Origin: an uncultured Flavobacteriaceae bacterium
Lineage (GTDB): Bacteria > Bacteroidota > Bacteroidia > Flavobacteriales > Flavobacteriaceae
NCBI GenBank assembly: GCA_943788095.1
Contig: CALSOZ010000001.1
Location: 434,001-498,000 of the forward strand
DNA: 64,000 nucleotides
Reading direction: 5' to 3'
Positions 57,160-64,000 of the stretch are shown here, in pieces. The notes below the pieces were generated by a model that saw only the letters and a list, made by a program, of their open reading frames with translations, was not told the DNA's origin and made no database searches. The position numbers and the translations under genes are program-made. Positions within the stretch are counted from its first letter, which is position 1, and the number at the start of each line of letters is the position of its first letter.

Positions 57160-58077
57160 AAAAACCGCTATACAAGCTTGATAAAAGCCGAGGCAAAACG
57201 TCTGGGGTTTTTATCTTGTGGTATGAGTGAGGCTGGTTTTTTAGAAGAGGAAGCCCCGCGTTTAGAGTCCTGGCTCAAAAAAAACAGCCATGGCAAAATG
57301 CAGTACATGGAAAACCATTTTGATAAACGCCTCGATCCAACATTATTAGTTGAAGACTCTAAAAGTGTGGTTTCATTAATATATAACTACTTTCCTGAAG
57401 AAACCCAACACGATCCAGACGCGCCAAAAATCAGCAAATATGCTTATGGTAGGGATTATCACTTTGTCATCAAAGATAAACTCAAACAACTCCTTGAATT
57501 TATTAAGCAAGAGATAGGCGAAGTTCACGGACGTGCATTTGTAGATTCTGCCCCCATTTTAGAAAAAGCATGGGCGAAGAAATCAGGACTGGGATGGATA
57601 GGAAAACACAGTAATTTATTAACGCAACAAGTGGGATCCTTCTATTTCATTGCAGAGCTGATTATTGATTTGGAATTGGAGTACGACACCCCTGTAACCG
57701 ACCACTGTGGCACCTGCACAGCCTGTATAGACGCTTGCCCAACCGAAGCCATAACTTCAGAATATGGTGTGGATGGTAGCAAGTGTATCTCCTATTTCAC
57801 CATAGAACTCAAAGAACAAATTCCTTCTGAAATGAAAGGGCAGTTTGACAATTGGATGTTTGGATGTGATGTCTGTCAAGATGTATGTCCGTGGAATCGA
57901 TTTTCAAAAGCGCACTCTGAGCCCTTGTTCACCCCAAAACCAGAACTATTGTCCATGACCAAACAAGATTGGGAGGAAATTACACAAGACACCTTCTCCA
58001 AAGTATTTCAACATTCTGCTGTGAAACGCACCAAGTTTTCGGGATTAAAAAGAAATATTAAGTTTTTAAAGAGATAG
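57151..58077 (+). CDS. queG: Epoxyqueuosine reductase QueG
   Basis: The 308-residue cobalamin-dependent reductase completes queuosine synthesis in tRNA wobble positions. It has the N-terminal catalytic domain ([40 protein letters not shown]) and two ferredoxin-type 4Fe-4S sites ([16 protein letters not shown] and [15 protein letters not shown]). The C-terminal HEAT-like extension of some homologues is absent. Its start codon lies inside the repeat at 57077-57159, and the same ATGAATTTAA occurs without a gene at 57052. Its stop overlaps the 3' end of the convergent LacI gene by 20 bp. Confidence 0.95.
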   Translation: MNLKNRYTSLIKAEAKRLGFLSCGMSEAGFLEEEAPRLESWLKKNSHGKMQYMENHFDKRLDPTLLVEDSKSVVSLIYNYFPEETQHDPDAPKISKYAYGRDYHFVIKDKLKQLLEFIKQEIGEVHGRAFVDSAPILEKAWAKKSGLGWIGKHSNLLTQQVGSFYFIAELIIDLELEYDTPVTDHCGTCTACIDACPTEAITSEYGVDGSKCISYFTIELKEQIPSEMKGQFDNWMFGCDVCQDVCPWNRFSKAHSEPLFTPKPELLSMTKQDWEEITQDTFSKVFQHSAVKRTKFSGLKRNIKFLKR

Positions 58078-59101
58078 TTTTAGTAGATTCTCTTTTAATT
58101 AAATTCGTTTTTAGTTCTATAATTTTTGGGATAATTATTTTTTCTTTTTTGACAGCTTTTAATTCTTTATATAATTGTTTGAAAGCTCTCTTTCCTATTT
58201 TAAAACCAGGTTGATCAATGGTCGTTAAAGAGGGTGTTATTGCAGATGACATAAACCAATTACTAAAGCCCACAATCGAAATATCTTCAGGGATTCTAAC
58301 CTTTCGTTTTCTAAATTCTGTTATTGCTCCTATAGCAACCATGTCTGTATTAATAAAAACACCGTCAACATCCTTATGGTCCTCTAAAAGACGCGTGGCA
58401 TTAAGTTTTCCTTCTTCAAAACTTTTGTCACCACATTGGCATATATAAACTAAAGACGGGTCGTAAGAGAGTCCGTTATCTATCAGTGCTTTTTTATATC
58501 CTAAAAATCTATCAATAGAGTTTTGAGGTAATAAGGGGCCTCTAAAATGAGCAATTCTTTTACATCCAGTATCTATTAAATGTTGTGTGGCAATGTATGC
58601 TGCTTTTCTATCATCAATTATAATTTTCGAACATTTAACTATTTTCGCGATTTTATCAAACATGACAAGCGGTTTGTTTTGATCAATTACTTCTGTTAAA
58701 TGCTTGAAATCGGCCGTCTCATTGGCAATGGATATAAGTATTCCATCAACACGCTTGTCAATTAGAAGGTTAATTTGTTTTTTTTCCAACTCATAAGATT
58801 CGTTAGATTGAAGTATAATGACTAAATATCCTTTTTTTTCTGCCTGACTTATAATGCCTTTAATTACATTAGAGAAAAAGTGATGTACTATTTCTGGAAT
58901 AATGATTCCAATTATTTTTGACTCTTTTGTTCTTAAGTTAACTGCAAAAGAATTAGGTTTATAATTAAGGGTTTTGGCTAACTCTTTAACCATAGCCTTT
59001 GTTTTTTTACTCACATCGGGATAATCTTTTAATGCTTTAGAAACCGTAGGGATAGAAATACCTAAAGTTTCAGCTATTTGTCTTAATGTTGTCGGAGTCA
59101 T
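58058..59101 (-). CDS. LacI-family transcriptional regulator
   Basis: The 347-residue repressor has an N-terminal helix-turn-helix ([20 protein letters not shown]), the hinge ([19 protein letters not shown]) and a periplasmic-binding-protein-like sugar domain with [15 protein letters not shown] and [20 protein letters not shown]. Two perfect palindromes lie 40-78 bp upstream of its start, in the gap to the divergent TonB receptor gene. It probably represses both until the imported sugar or a metabolite binds. The ligand is likely sucrose- or fructan-related if the downstream locus is read correctly. Confidence 0.93.
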   Translation of the reverse strand: MTPTTLRQIAETLGISIPTVSKALKDYPDVSKKTKAMVKELAKTLNYKPNSFAVNLRTKESKIIGIIIPEIVHHFFSNVIKGIISQAEKKGYLVIILQSNESYELEKKQINLLIDKRVDGILISIANETADFKHLTEVIDQNKPLVMFDKIAKIVKCSKIIIDDRKAAYIATQHLIDTGCKRIAHFRGPLLPQNSIDRFLGYKKALIDNGLSYDPSLVYICQCGDKSFEEGKLNATRLLEDHKDVDGVFINTDMVAIGAITEFRKRKVRIPEDISIVGFSNWFMSSAITPSLTTIDQPGFKIGKRAFKQLYKELKAVKKEKIIIPKIIELKTNLIKRESTKTISLKT

Positions 59102-59140
59102 AATTGTTTTCTTAAATAATACGATGCAAATATAATAAAT

Positions 59141-59154
59141 CGAAAACGTTTTCG
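59141..59154. promoter_or_regulatory. LacI operator 1
   Basis: CGAAAACGTTTTCG, a perfect 14-bp palindrome with a central CG typical of LacI-family sites. It is 40 bp from the regulator start and 21 bp centre to centre from operator 2. Confidence 0.85.
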
Positions 59155-59157
59155 GTA

Positions 59158-59179
59158 TTTTCGAAAACGTTTTCGAAAA
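59158..59179. promoter_or_regulatory. LacI operator 2
   Basis: The same 14-bp core (59162-59175) extends symmetrically by four bases on each side to a perfect 22-bp palindrome. It is closer to the TonB receptor gene (start 59250). Two sites two helical turns apart lie on the same DNA face, which favours cooperative binding. Confidence 0.88.
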
Positions 59180-59249
59180 TAAATATTGCTTTTTACTTTA
59201 GATATTATTTTATGTTAGCCCATAATTAACAATAATCAATAACAAACTA

Positions 59250-61907
59250 ATGGAAAAATTAATTAAACTTAAAAGATTTTTTTCAGCCTTATTAATACTT
59301 GTTTCGACAGTAGTAGTAGCGCAGTCAACAATTTCTGGAACTGTTTTAGATGAAGCAGGATTACCAATCCCAGGAGCCAATGTCGTCATTGCAGGAACAA
59401 GCCAAGGCGCGAGTTCGGATTTTGACGGAAAGTATTCTATAAGTAACCTAGAAAATGGGACTTATACATTAACAGTTTCCTATGTAGGCTACAAGCAAGC
59501 TACTGAGGAAGTAACTATTCAAGGATCTGATAAAGAGATCAATTTTTTATTATCAGAAGATGCTTCTGCATTGGATGAGGTTGTACTTACAGGGTCAGTT
59601 GGAGATCCAAGATCTCGAATAGAATCTAGTATTTCGGTTTCGTCCATTGGACTGCAACAAATTGAGCAATCTGCTCCTCGAACTTCTGGTGAAGTTTTTA
59701 GAAATATTCCAGGGATACGTGCAGAATCTTCAGGTGGAGATGGTAATGGTAACTACAACGTACGTGGTGTACCAGTATCTTCAGGAGGTTCACGATATTT
59801 ACAAATTCAAGAAGATGGTTTACCGTTAAATTTATTTGGAGATACTTCTTTTGGGAATTCAGATAATTGGTTACGTATAGATTCAAATATTCAAAGTGTA
59901 GAAGCAATTAGAGGTGGATCTGCATCAACAATTACGACTAACGGTCCTGCAGGGATTATTAACATGGTTAGCAAAACAGGTAAGACTAAAGGAGGTTCTC
60001 TTTCGACAAGCGCTGGTTTAGATTACGGATCTAATAGATTAGATTTTGAGTACGGAGAGCCATTAGAAAATGGATTATCTTACCATATTGGCGGATTTAT
60101 GAGAGCTGGAGAAGGTCCTAGAGAAGCAGGATATACGGCTAATAAAGGTGGTCAAATTAAAGCGAACATTACAAAGACAGTAGAGTCAGGTTATGTTCGA
60201 GCATATTTTAAAATATTAAACGATAGATCTGCCATGTATTTGCCAATGCCAATGTTATTGGAGGGAGATGATGCAAACCCAACGTTTGGTAACTTGCCAG
60301 GATTTGATATTACAACAGATTCTCAACACACAAAATTCTTACAAGAAAATGTAGGTCTTGATTACAACAATAATACAAGGAGAGCTGGTGATGTAAGAAC
60401 AGGAAATAATCCAATCTCTAAGGCAGCAGGACTTGAGTTTTCTTTTGATTTAGGGGATGGATGGAAAATTAAAAACAAAGGGAGAATAGCTTCAAACAGT
60501 GGAGAATTTTCTGGCCCTTTTACAGCAAATTTCGGACAAACATCCGATGTAGAAGCAACTGTTAGAGGACTTATTCCAGCGACTGCTACTGGAGCACTTG
60601 TGTATGCTGACGGAGACAGAGAAGCTTACAATCCTTCAAATGGATTATTACAAATTATTCACCTTTTTGATGTAACAATTGAAGATATGAGTAACATTGT
60701 GAACGACTTTAAAATAACTAAAAAGCTAGGTGAAAAAGTAAATGTAACTGCAGGATATTTTACAGCAGTTCAAAATACTAAAACGTCTTGGCAATGGGCA
60801 ACTTTCCTATCTGAAGTAAAAGGCGGTGGAGAAGCTAGATTAGTAGATGTTGAAGGATATTCTAGAGGAGGTAAGCTTGCTTACGGTAACCCACTTTGGG
60901 ACAATTGTTGTAACAACAAATACAATACGGTTCATACAGTAAAATCTCCGTATTTTGGAATAGGTGTTGACTTAAGCGAAAATTTAAATTTTGATGGAAG
61001 TTTAAGATATGATAGTTTTAATGTAGACGGGACAATAGCATCCTTTGGTTCAGCTGCAGCACAAGACTATGATATAAATGGCAATGGAATAATTGAAGAT
61101 ATAGAAACTTCAGTTCCTTTTAGAGATCCGTCACAAAACCAAATTATTGGAGATTCATATAGCTATGTTTCGTACTCACTTGGTTTAAATTATAAACTCA
61201 GTGACAACGCTGCAGTATTTGGTAGATATAGTTTAGGTGCTTCAGGTAGAGCTGCAGACAGAAATGGATATGATACAAGTGGGGTTGCTGCAACACAGTA
61301 CGATCAAGTCAGTCAGTTTGAAGTTGGTTACAAAAGAAAAATGGAAACTGGCTTTGTAAACCTGACAGGATTCATGAGTAATACAGATGAAGATGCTGGA
61401 ACAGCACTTAACCAAACTGTTGGAAATGAGTTCAAAGCTTTAGGTTTAGAATTAGAAGGAGCATATGCTAAAAATGACTTTTCAATTTTAGGATCTATAA
61501 CGTGGACTGATGCAGAAATTGTTGAAGATAGAGCTAGTGGTACAGGAGCTAACAATGGTAAAACACCAAGAAGACAGGCCGATTTTGTATATAACTTATC
61601 TCCAACGTATAATTTTGGAAAAACCAAGCAACACGTTTTAGGACTTAGTATCTTAGGAACTTCAAAATCGTTTGCAACTGACGGAAATGATTTAATTATG
61701 CCAGGATATGCTTACATAAACTTCCTTGGAAGCGTAGGTCTTACTAAGGGTTTATCTTTATCCCTTAACATAAACAACCTTTTTGATACAGTAGGAATTA
61801 CTGAGGTAGAGGGAGTTCAAGGGGCAGCACCAGGAGGCAATAGATATGTTACGGCAAGATCTATTACTGGACGTTCAACATCTTTATCCTTAAGATATAA
61901 GTTTTAA
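59250..61907 (+). CDS. TonB-dependent receptor of a LacI-controlled sugar locus
   Basis: The 885-residue outer-membrane receptor has a signal peptide (ending VVVAQ), a carboxypeptidase-regulatory-like domain (ISGTVLDEAGLPIPGANVVI), the TonB box/plug (LDEVVLTGSVGDPRSRIE, then PRTSGEVFRNIPGIRAESSG) and a barrel ending in STSLSLRYKF with the terminal Phe. No SusD follows, so it works as a single receptor, as in the sux-type sucrose systems of other bacteria. It is divergent from the LacI gene and preceded by the two operators. Confidence 0.9.
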   Translation: MEKLIKLKRFFSALLILVSTVVVAQSTISGTVLDEAGLPIPGANVVIAGTSQGASSDFDGKYSISNLENGTYTLTVSYVGYKQATEEVTIQGSDKEINFLLSEDASALDEVVLTGSVGDPRSRIESSISVSSIGLQQIEQSAPRTSGEVFRNIPGIRAESSGGDGNGNYNVRGVPVSSGGSRYLQIQEDGLPLNLFGDTSFGNSDNWLRIDSNIQSVEAIRGGSASTITTNGPAGIINMVSKTGKTKGGSLSTSAGLDYGSNRLDFEYGEPLENGLSYHIGGFMRAGEGPREAGYTANKGGQIKANITKTVESGYVRAYFKILNDRSAMYLPMPMLLEGDDANPTFGNLPGFDITTDSQHTKFLQENVGLDYNNNTRRAGDVRTGNNPISKAAGLEFSFDLGDGWKIKNKGRIASNSGEFSGPFTANFGQTSDVEATVRGLIPATATGALVYADGDREAYNPSNGLLQIIHLFDVTIEDMSNIVNDFKITKKLGEKVNVTAGYFTAVQNTKTSWQWATFLSEVKGGGEARLVDVEGYSRGGKLAYGNPLWDNCCNNKYNTVHTVKSPYFGIGVDLSENLNFDGSLRYDSFNVDGTIASFGSAAAQDYDINGNGIIEDIETSVPFRDPSQNQIIGDSYSYVSYSLGLNYKLSDNAAVFGRYSLGASGRAADRNGYDTSGVAATQYDQVSQFEVGYKRKMETGFVNLTGFMSNTDEDAGTALNQTVGNEFKALGLELEGAYAKNDFSILGSITWTDAEIVEDRASGTGANNGKTPRRQADFVYNLSPTYNFGKTKQHVLGLSILGTSKSFATDGNDLIMPGYAYINFLGSVGLTKGLSLSLNINNLFDTVGITEVEGVQGAAPGGNRYVTARSITGRSTSLSLRYKF

Positions 61908-61932
61908 TTATTTATTTTGTTTAATAGTTGTA

Positions 61933-61972
61933 AAAAAGTTGATGTTAGTTTATAATTAATGTCAACTTTTTT
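61933..61972 (+). terminator. Terminator-like hairpin after the TonB receptor gene
   Basis: AAAAGTTGA (61934-61942) pairs with TCAACTTTT (61962-61970) around a 19-nt loop, followed by more T residues. It sits between the receptor and the following genes, so it may lower their expression relative to the receptor rather than separate them fully. Confidence 0.6.
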
Positions 61973-61990
61973 TATAAAATTTACTTTCAA

Positions 61991-62332
61991 ATGAAATATT
62001 ATACTTTATTTTGTTTCTTAGTCTTAGTACTTAGTTGCAATACAAATAAACCCAAATTAAACTCGACAATAATAGAAAGTGAAACTATTATTTATGGAAG
62101 TGGAACTTGCCATTATTGTATAGATACAAAAGCCTTTTTTGTTAAAAATGAAATGCCTTTTGTTTTTTATGACTTGGATAAAAATCCCTCTAAAATTCAA
62201 GAAATGTACACAAAATTAAGAAACGCAAATATTAGCACTTCAGATTTTCAGATACCAGTAGTTGATAAAGCTGGGCAAATATTCACTAACAATTATGATT
62301 CATTTGAGATGTTCTTAAACAAACTAAGATAA
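61991..62332 (+). CDS. Glutaredoxin-like lipoprotein
   Basis: The 113-residue protein has a lipoprotein signal (FLVLVLSCNTNKP) and a glutaredoxin fold with the active site GSGTCHYCIDTKAFF (CHYC), the strand MPFVFYDLDKNPSK and the cis-Pro loop FQIPVVDKAGQIFTNNYDSF. Both catalytic cysteines are present. An exported glutaredoxin-like lipoprotein inside a sugar-uptake operon is unusual. The permease gene begins 2 bp after its stop, so the two are coupled. Confidence 0.8.
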   Translation: MKYYTLFCFLVLVLSCNTNKPKLNSTIIESETIIYGSGTCHYCIDTKAFFVKNEMPFVFYDLDKNPSKIQEMYTKLRNANISTSDFQIPVVDKAGQIFTNNYDSFEMFLNKLR

Positions 62333-62334
62333 AA

Positions 62335-63645
62335 ATGATGACGAAACCCAAGTTAAGTTTTTGGCAAATATTAAATATGAATGTTGGGTTTTTCGGAATT
62401 CAATATAGTTTTGGTTTACAACAAAGTGCGGTTACACCTATTTATGATTTTTTGGGTGCAAGTCCAGATCAAATTCCATTACTACATCTTGCAGGTCCGG
62501 TAACGGGTTTGTTAATACAACCTATAGTTGGGGTCTTAAGCGATAAAACATGGAGTCCTCGTTTTGGAAGAAGGAAACCATATTTTTTGATTGGCGCAAT
62601 TTTATGTAGTTTAACATTATTAGCATTTCCATTTAGTAGTTCTTTATGGATGGCTGCAGGGTTATTATGGATTTTAGACGCAGGAAATAATACTGCTATG
62701 GAGCCCTACAGAGCATTAATAGCAGATAAATTAGATAGAGAGCAACAACCATTAGGATTTCAAATGCAGAGTTTCTTTGCCGGTCTAGGACAAGTTTTGG
62801 CTAATTTATCCTTATTTATTTTTCCTTTAATTTTTATCGGAACTACTGGATCTTTACCAAACTGGGTCTATGCGTCATTTTTCTTAGGGGCTTTTTGTTC
62901 TATAGCTTCTATTTTGTGGAGTGTTTATAAAACGGATGAAACCCCACCGACAGAAACAGAATTAGTAAAACTTAGAGGCGAAAAGAGAAGTGTCTTTGGA
63001 CCATTAACTGAAATTTTTTCAGCCATTAAAGACATGCCTAAAATTATGTGGCAATTAGCATTAGTCTATTTGTTTCAATGGTATGCCCTTTTTTGTTATT
63101 GGCAAAACTCATCAAAAAGTGTAGCTCTTTCTATTTGGAATGCAACTCCTGAAAATACAGAAGCATATTCAGAAGCTGTTAGTCTAACAGGCCTTGTCAA
63201 CGGATGGTATAATGTAGTTACCTTCTTGGTAGCTTTTTCCTTAGTTCGATTTGCTAAAAAATATAGCCCAAAAAAAGTTCATGCATTTTGCCTGATTCTT
63301 TCAGCAATAGGGTTTTTAGCGTTTCCACATATAAATGATAAAAATCTATTATTTTTTGCAATCACTGGTTTTGGAATTGGTTGGGCAAGTATGATGGGAA
63401 TCCCCTATTTAATGATTGTGTCAGAAATTCCAAAAGAACGATACGGAGTTTATATGGGAATTATTAACATGATGATTGTAATTCCAATGATTTTTCAAAC
63501 CGTATCTTTTGGATACATATTAAAGAATTTTTTAGGAAATGATCCAAGGCAAGCAATCACCTTCGCAGGAGTACTTTTGATAGTGGCATCGGCTTGTACC
63601 TTATTAATAAAAACACCTCTTAAACCCGAAGAAGTAGAAGCTTAA
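62335..63645 (+). CDS. MFS transporter of the GPH/sucrose-permease type
   Basis: The 436-residue protein has 12 membrane segments and begins [20 protein letters not shown]. Typical stretches are [32 protein letters not shown] and [19 protein letters not shown], all found in sucrose/maltose permeases of the SUT/GPH-like branch. It should carry the sugar imported by the TonB receptor over the inner membrane by proton symport. It lies between the glutaredoxin-like gene and the glycosidase. Confidence 0.87.
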   Translation: MMTKPKLSFWQILNMNVGFFGIQYSFGLQQSAVTPIYDFLGASPDQIPLLHLAGPVTGLLIQPIVGVLSDKTWSPRFGRRKPYFLIGAILCSLTLLAFPFSSSLWMAAGLLWILDAGNNTAMEPYRALIADKLDREQQPLGFQMQSFFAGLGQVLANLSLFIFPLIFIGTTGSLPNWVYASFFLGAFCSIASILWSVYKTDETPPTETELVKLRGEKRSVFGPLTEIFSAIKDMPKIMWQLALVYLFQWYALFCYWQNSSKSVALSIWNATPENTEAYSEAVSLTGLVNGWYNVVTFLVAFSLVRFAKKYSPKKVHAFCLILSAIGFLAFPHINDKNLLFFAITGFGIGWASMMGIPYLMIVSEIPKERYGVYMGIINMMIVIPMIFQTVSFGYILKNFLGNDPRQAITFAGVLLIVASACTLLIKTPLKPEEVEA

Positions 63646-63699
63646 AATTCCAAAACCACATTAAATCAACGTTGTTAAACTTAAACAATCAATTCATCA

Positions 63700-64000
63700 A
63701 TGAATAGTATAATTCCAGAAGCTTACGAAATGAAATTCGAAAACGGTATTCGACACCCCTTTTTATTTTTATGGGATGCGTGGTCTTATGAAGAAAATAA
63801 CACCTTGCATTTGTACAGCTTAGCTGTCGCACGTTTTACAGCTAGTAGAGAAGAAATAAACCCTAACAATCGTAATGATTACCCATTTCATATAAGACAC
63901 TTTATTTCAAAAGATAATGGACTTAGCTGGAAGGATGAAGGTTGTTTTTTATCGCCAGAAGAAGTTTCAAAACTCAACTATAGAACCATTTGGAGTGGAA
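63700..64000 (+). CDS. Start of a beta-propeller glycosidase (GH32/GH43/GH68-like), 3' end outside window
   Basis: The first 100 residues are open to the window edge: PEAYEMKFENGIRHPFLFLW, DAWSYEENNTLHLYSLAVAR, and later HFISKDNGLSWKDEGCFLSP. The WDAW motif with a following strand resembles the WDxWP nucleophile region of GH68 and the related five-bladed propeller families. Only part of the protein is seen, so the family is not certain. With the LacI, TonB receptor and permease genes it would split sucrose or a fructoside. Confidence 0.6.
   Translation, partial: MNSIIPEAYEMKFENGIRHPFLFLWDAWSYEENNTLHLYSLAVARFTASREEINPNNRNDYPFHIRHFISKDNGLSWKDEGCFLSPEEVSKLNYRTIWSG

Overview
The window is a low-GC Bacteroidota chromosome segment, most likely from a marine member of the Flavobacteriaceae. 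The signs are SusC/SusD pairs, type IX secretion (T9SS) C-terminal domains, the TAnnTTTG promoter element in front of several genes, an alternative complex III respiratory operon, and lipoproteins with Flavobacteria-type signal peptides. I had only the sequence, so family names rest on recognised motifs and domain order, not on searches.

Region 1 (1-17.2 kb) is a beta-glucan, probably laminarin, utilization locus. It runs from a divergent propeller-type sensor/regulator cut by the window edge, through a secreted glycan-binding protein, SusC, SusD, a PKD-domain surface lipoprotein, a modular GH5 enzyme, an Fn3-like lipoprotein, a GH16 laminarinase and a GH30 enzyme, to a sugar-porter permease. 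The GH16 is expected to cut beta-1,3 chains and the GH30 beta-1,6 branches; SusCD imports oligosaccharides and the permease takes sugars over the inner membrane. Six single-base frameshifts at short homopolymers fall in 7.2-11.1 kb of this locus (susD, PKD gene, GH5 gene), while I saw none in the rest of the window.

Region 2 (17.2-22.4 kb) is a rearranged accessory patch. It holds an IS6-family element, a 359-bp direct repeat whose first copy begins exactly at the IS end, two genes of unknown function, a membrane-spanning propeller/winged-helix protein, and three broken C-terminal relatives of that protein.

Region 3 (22.4-43.9 kb) is mostly chromosomal. It contains a large T9SS-exported CotH-type protein, polA behind a glycosylasparaginase and an FHS-family permease, a phosphoesterase, a cysteine-less thioredoxin-like protein, a DUF2723 membrane protein, tRNA-Gln, rimP-nusA-infB with a terminator-like hairpin in its leader, a tail-collar-domain protein with a T9SS partner, and a SPOR protein.

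Region 4 (44.1-55.6 kb) is one respiratory operon: alternative complex III (actABCDEF) followed by cytochrome c oxidase subunits II and I, ending at a strong terminator.

Region 5 (55.6-64 kb) has ruvB, a GIY-YIG protein and queG amid a family of nested palindromic repeats. It ends in a LacI-controlled sugar locus (LacI, TonB-dependent receptor without SusD, glutaredoxin-like lipoprotein, GPH-like permease, start of a beta-propeller glycosidase) whose layout resembles sucrose-uptake loci. Two perfect palindromic operators 21 bp apart lie between the regulator and the receptor.
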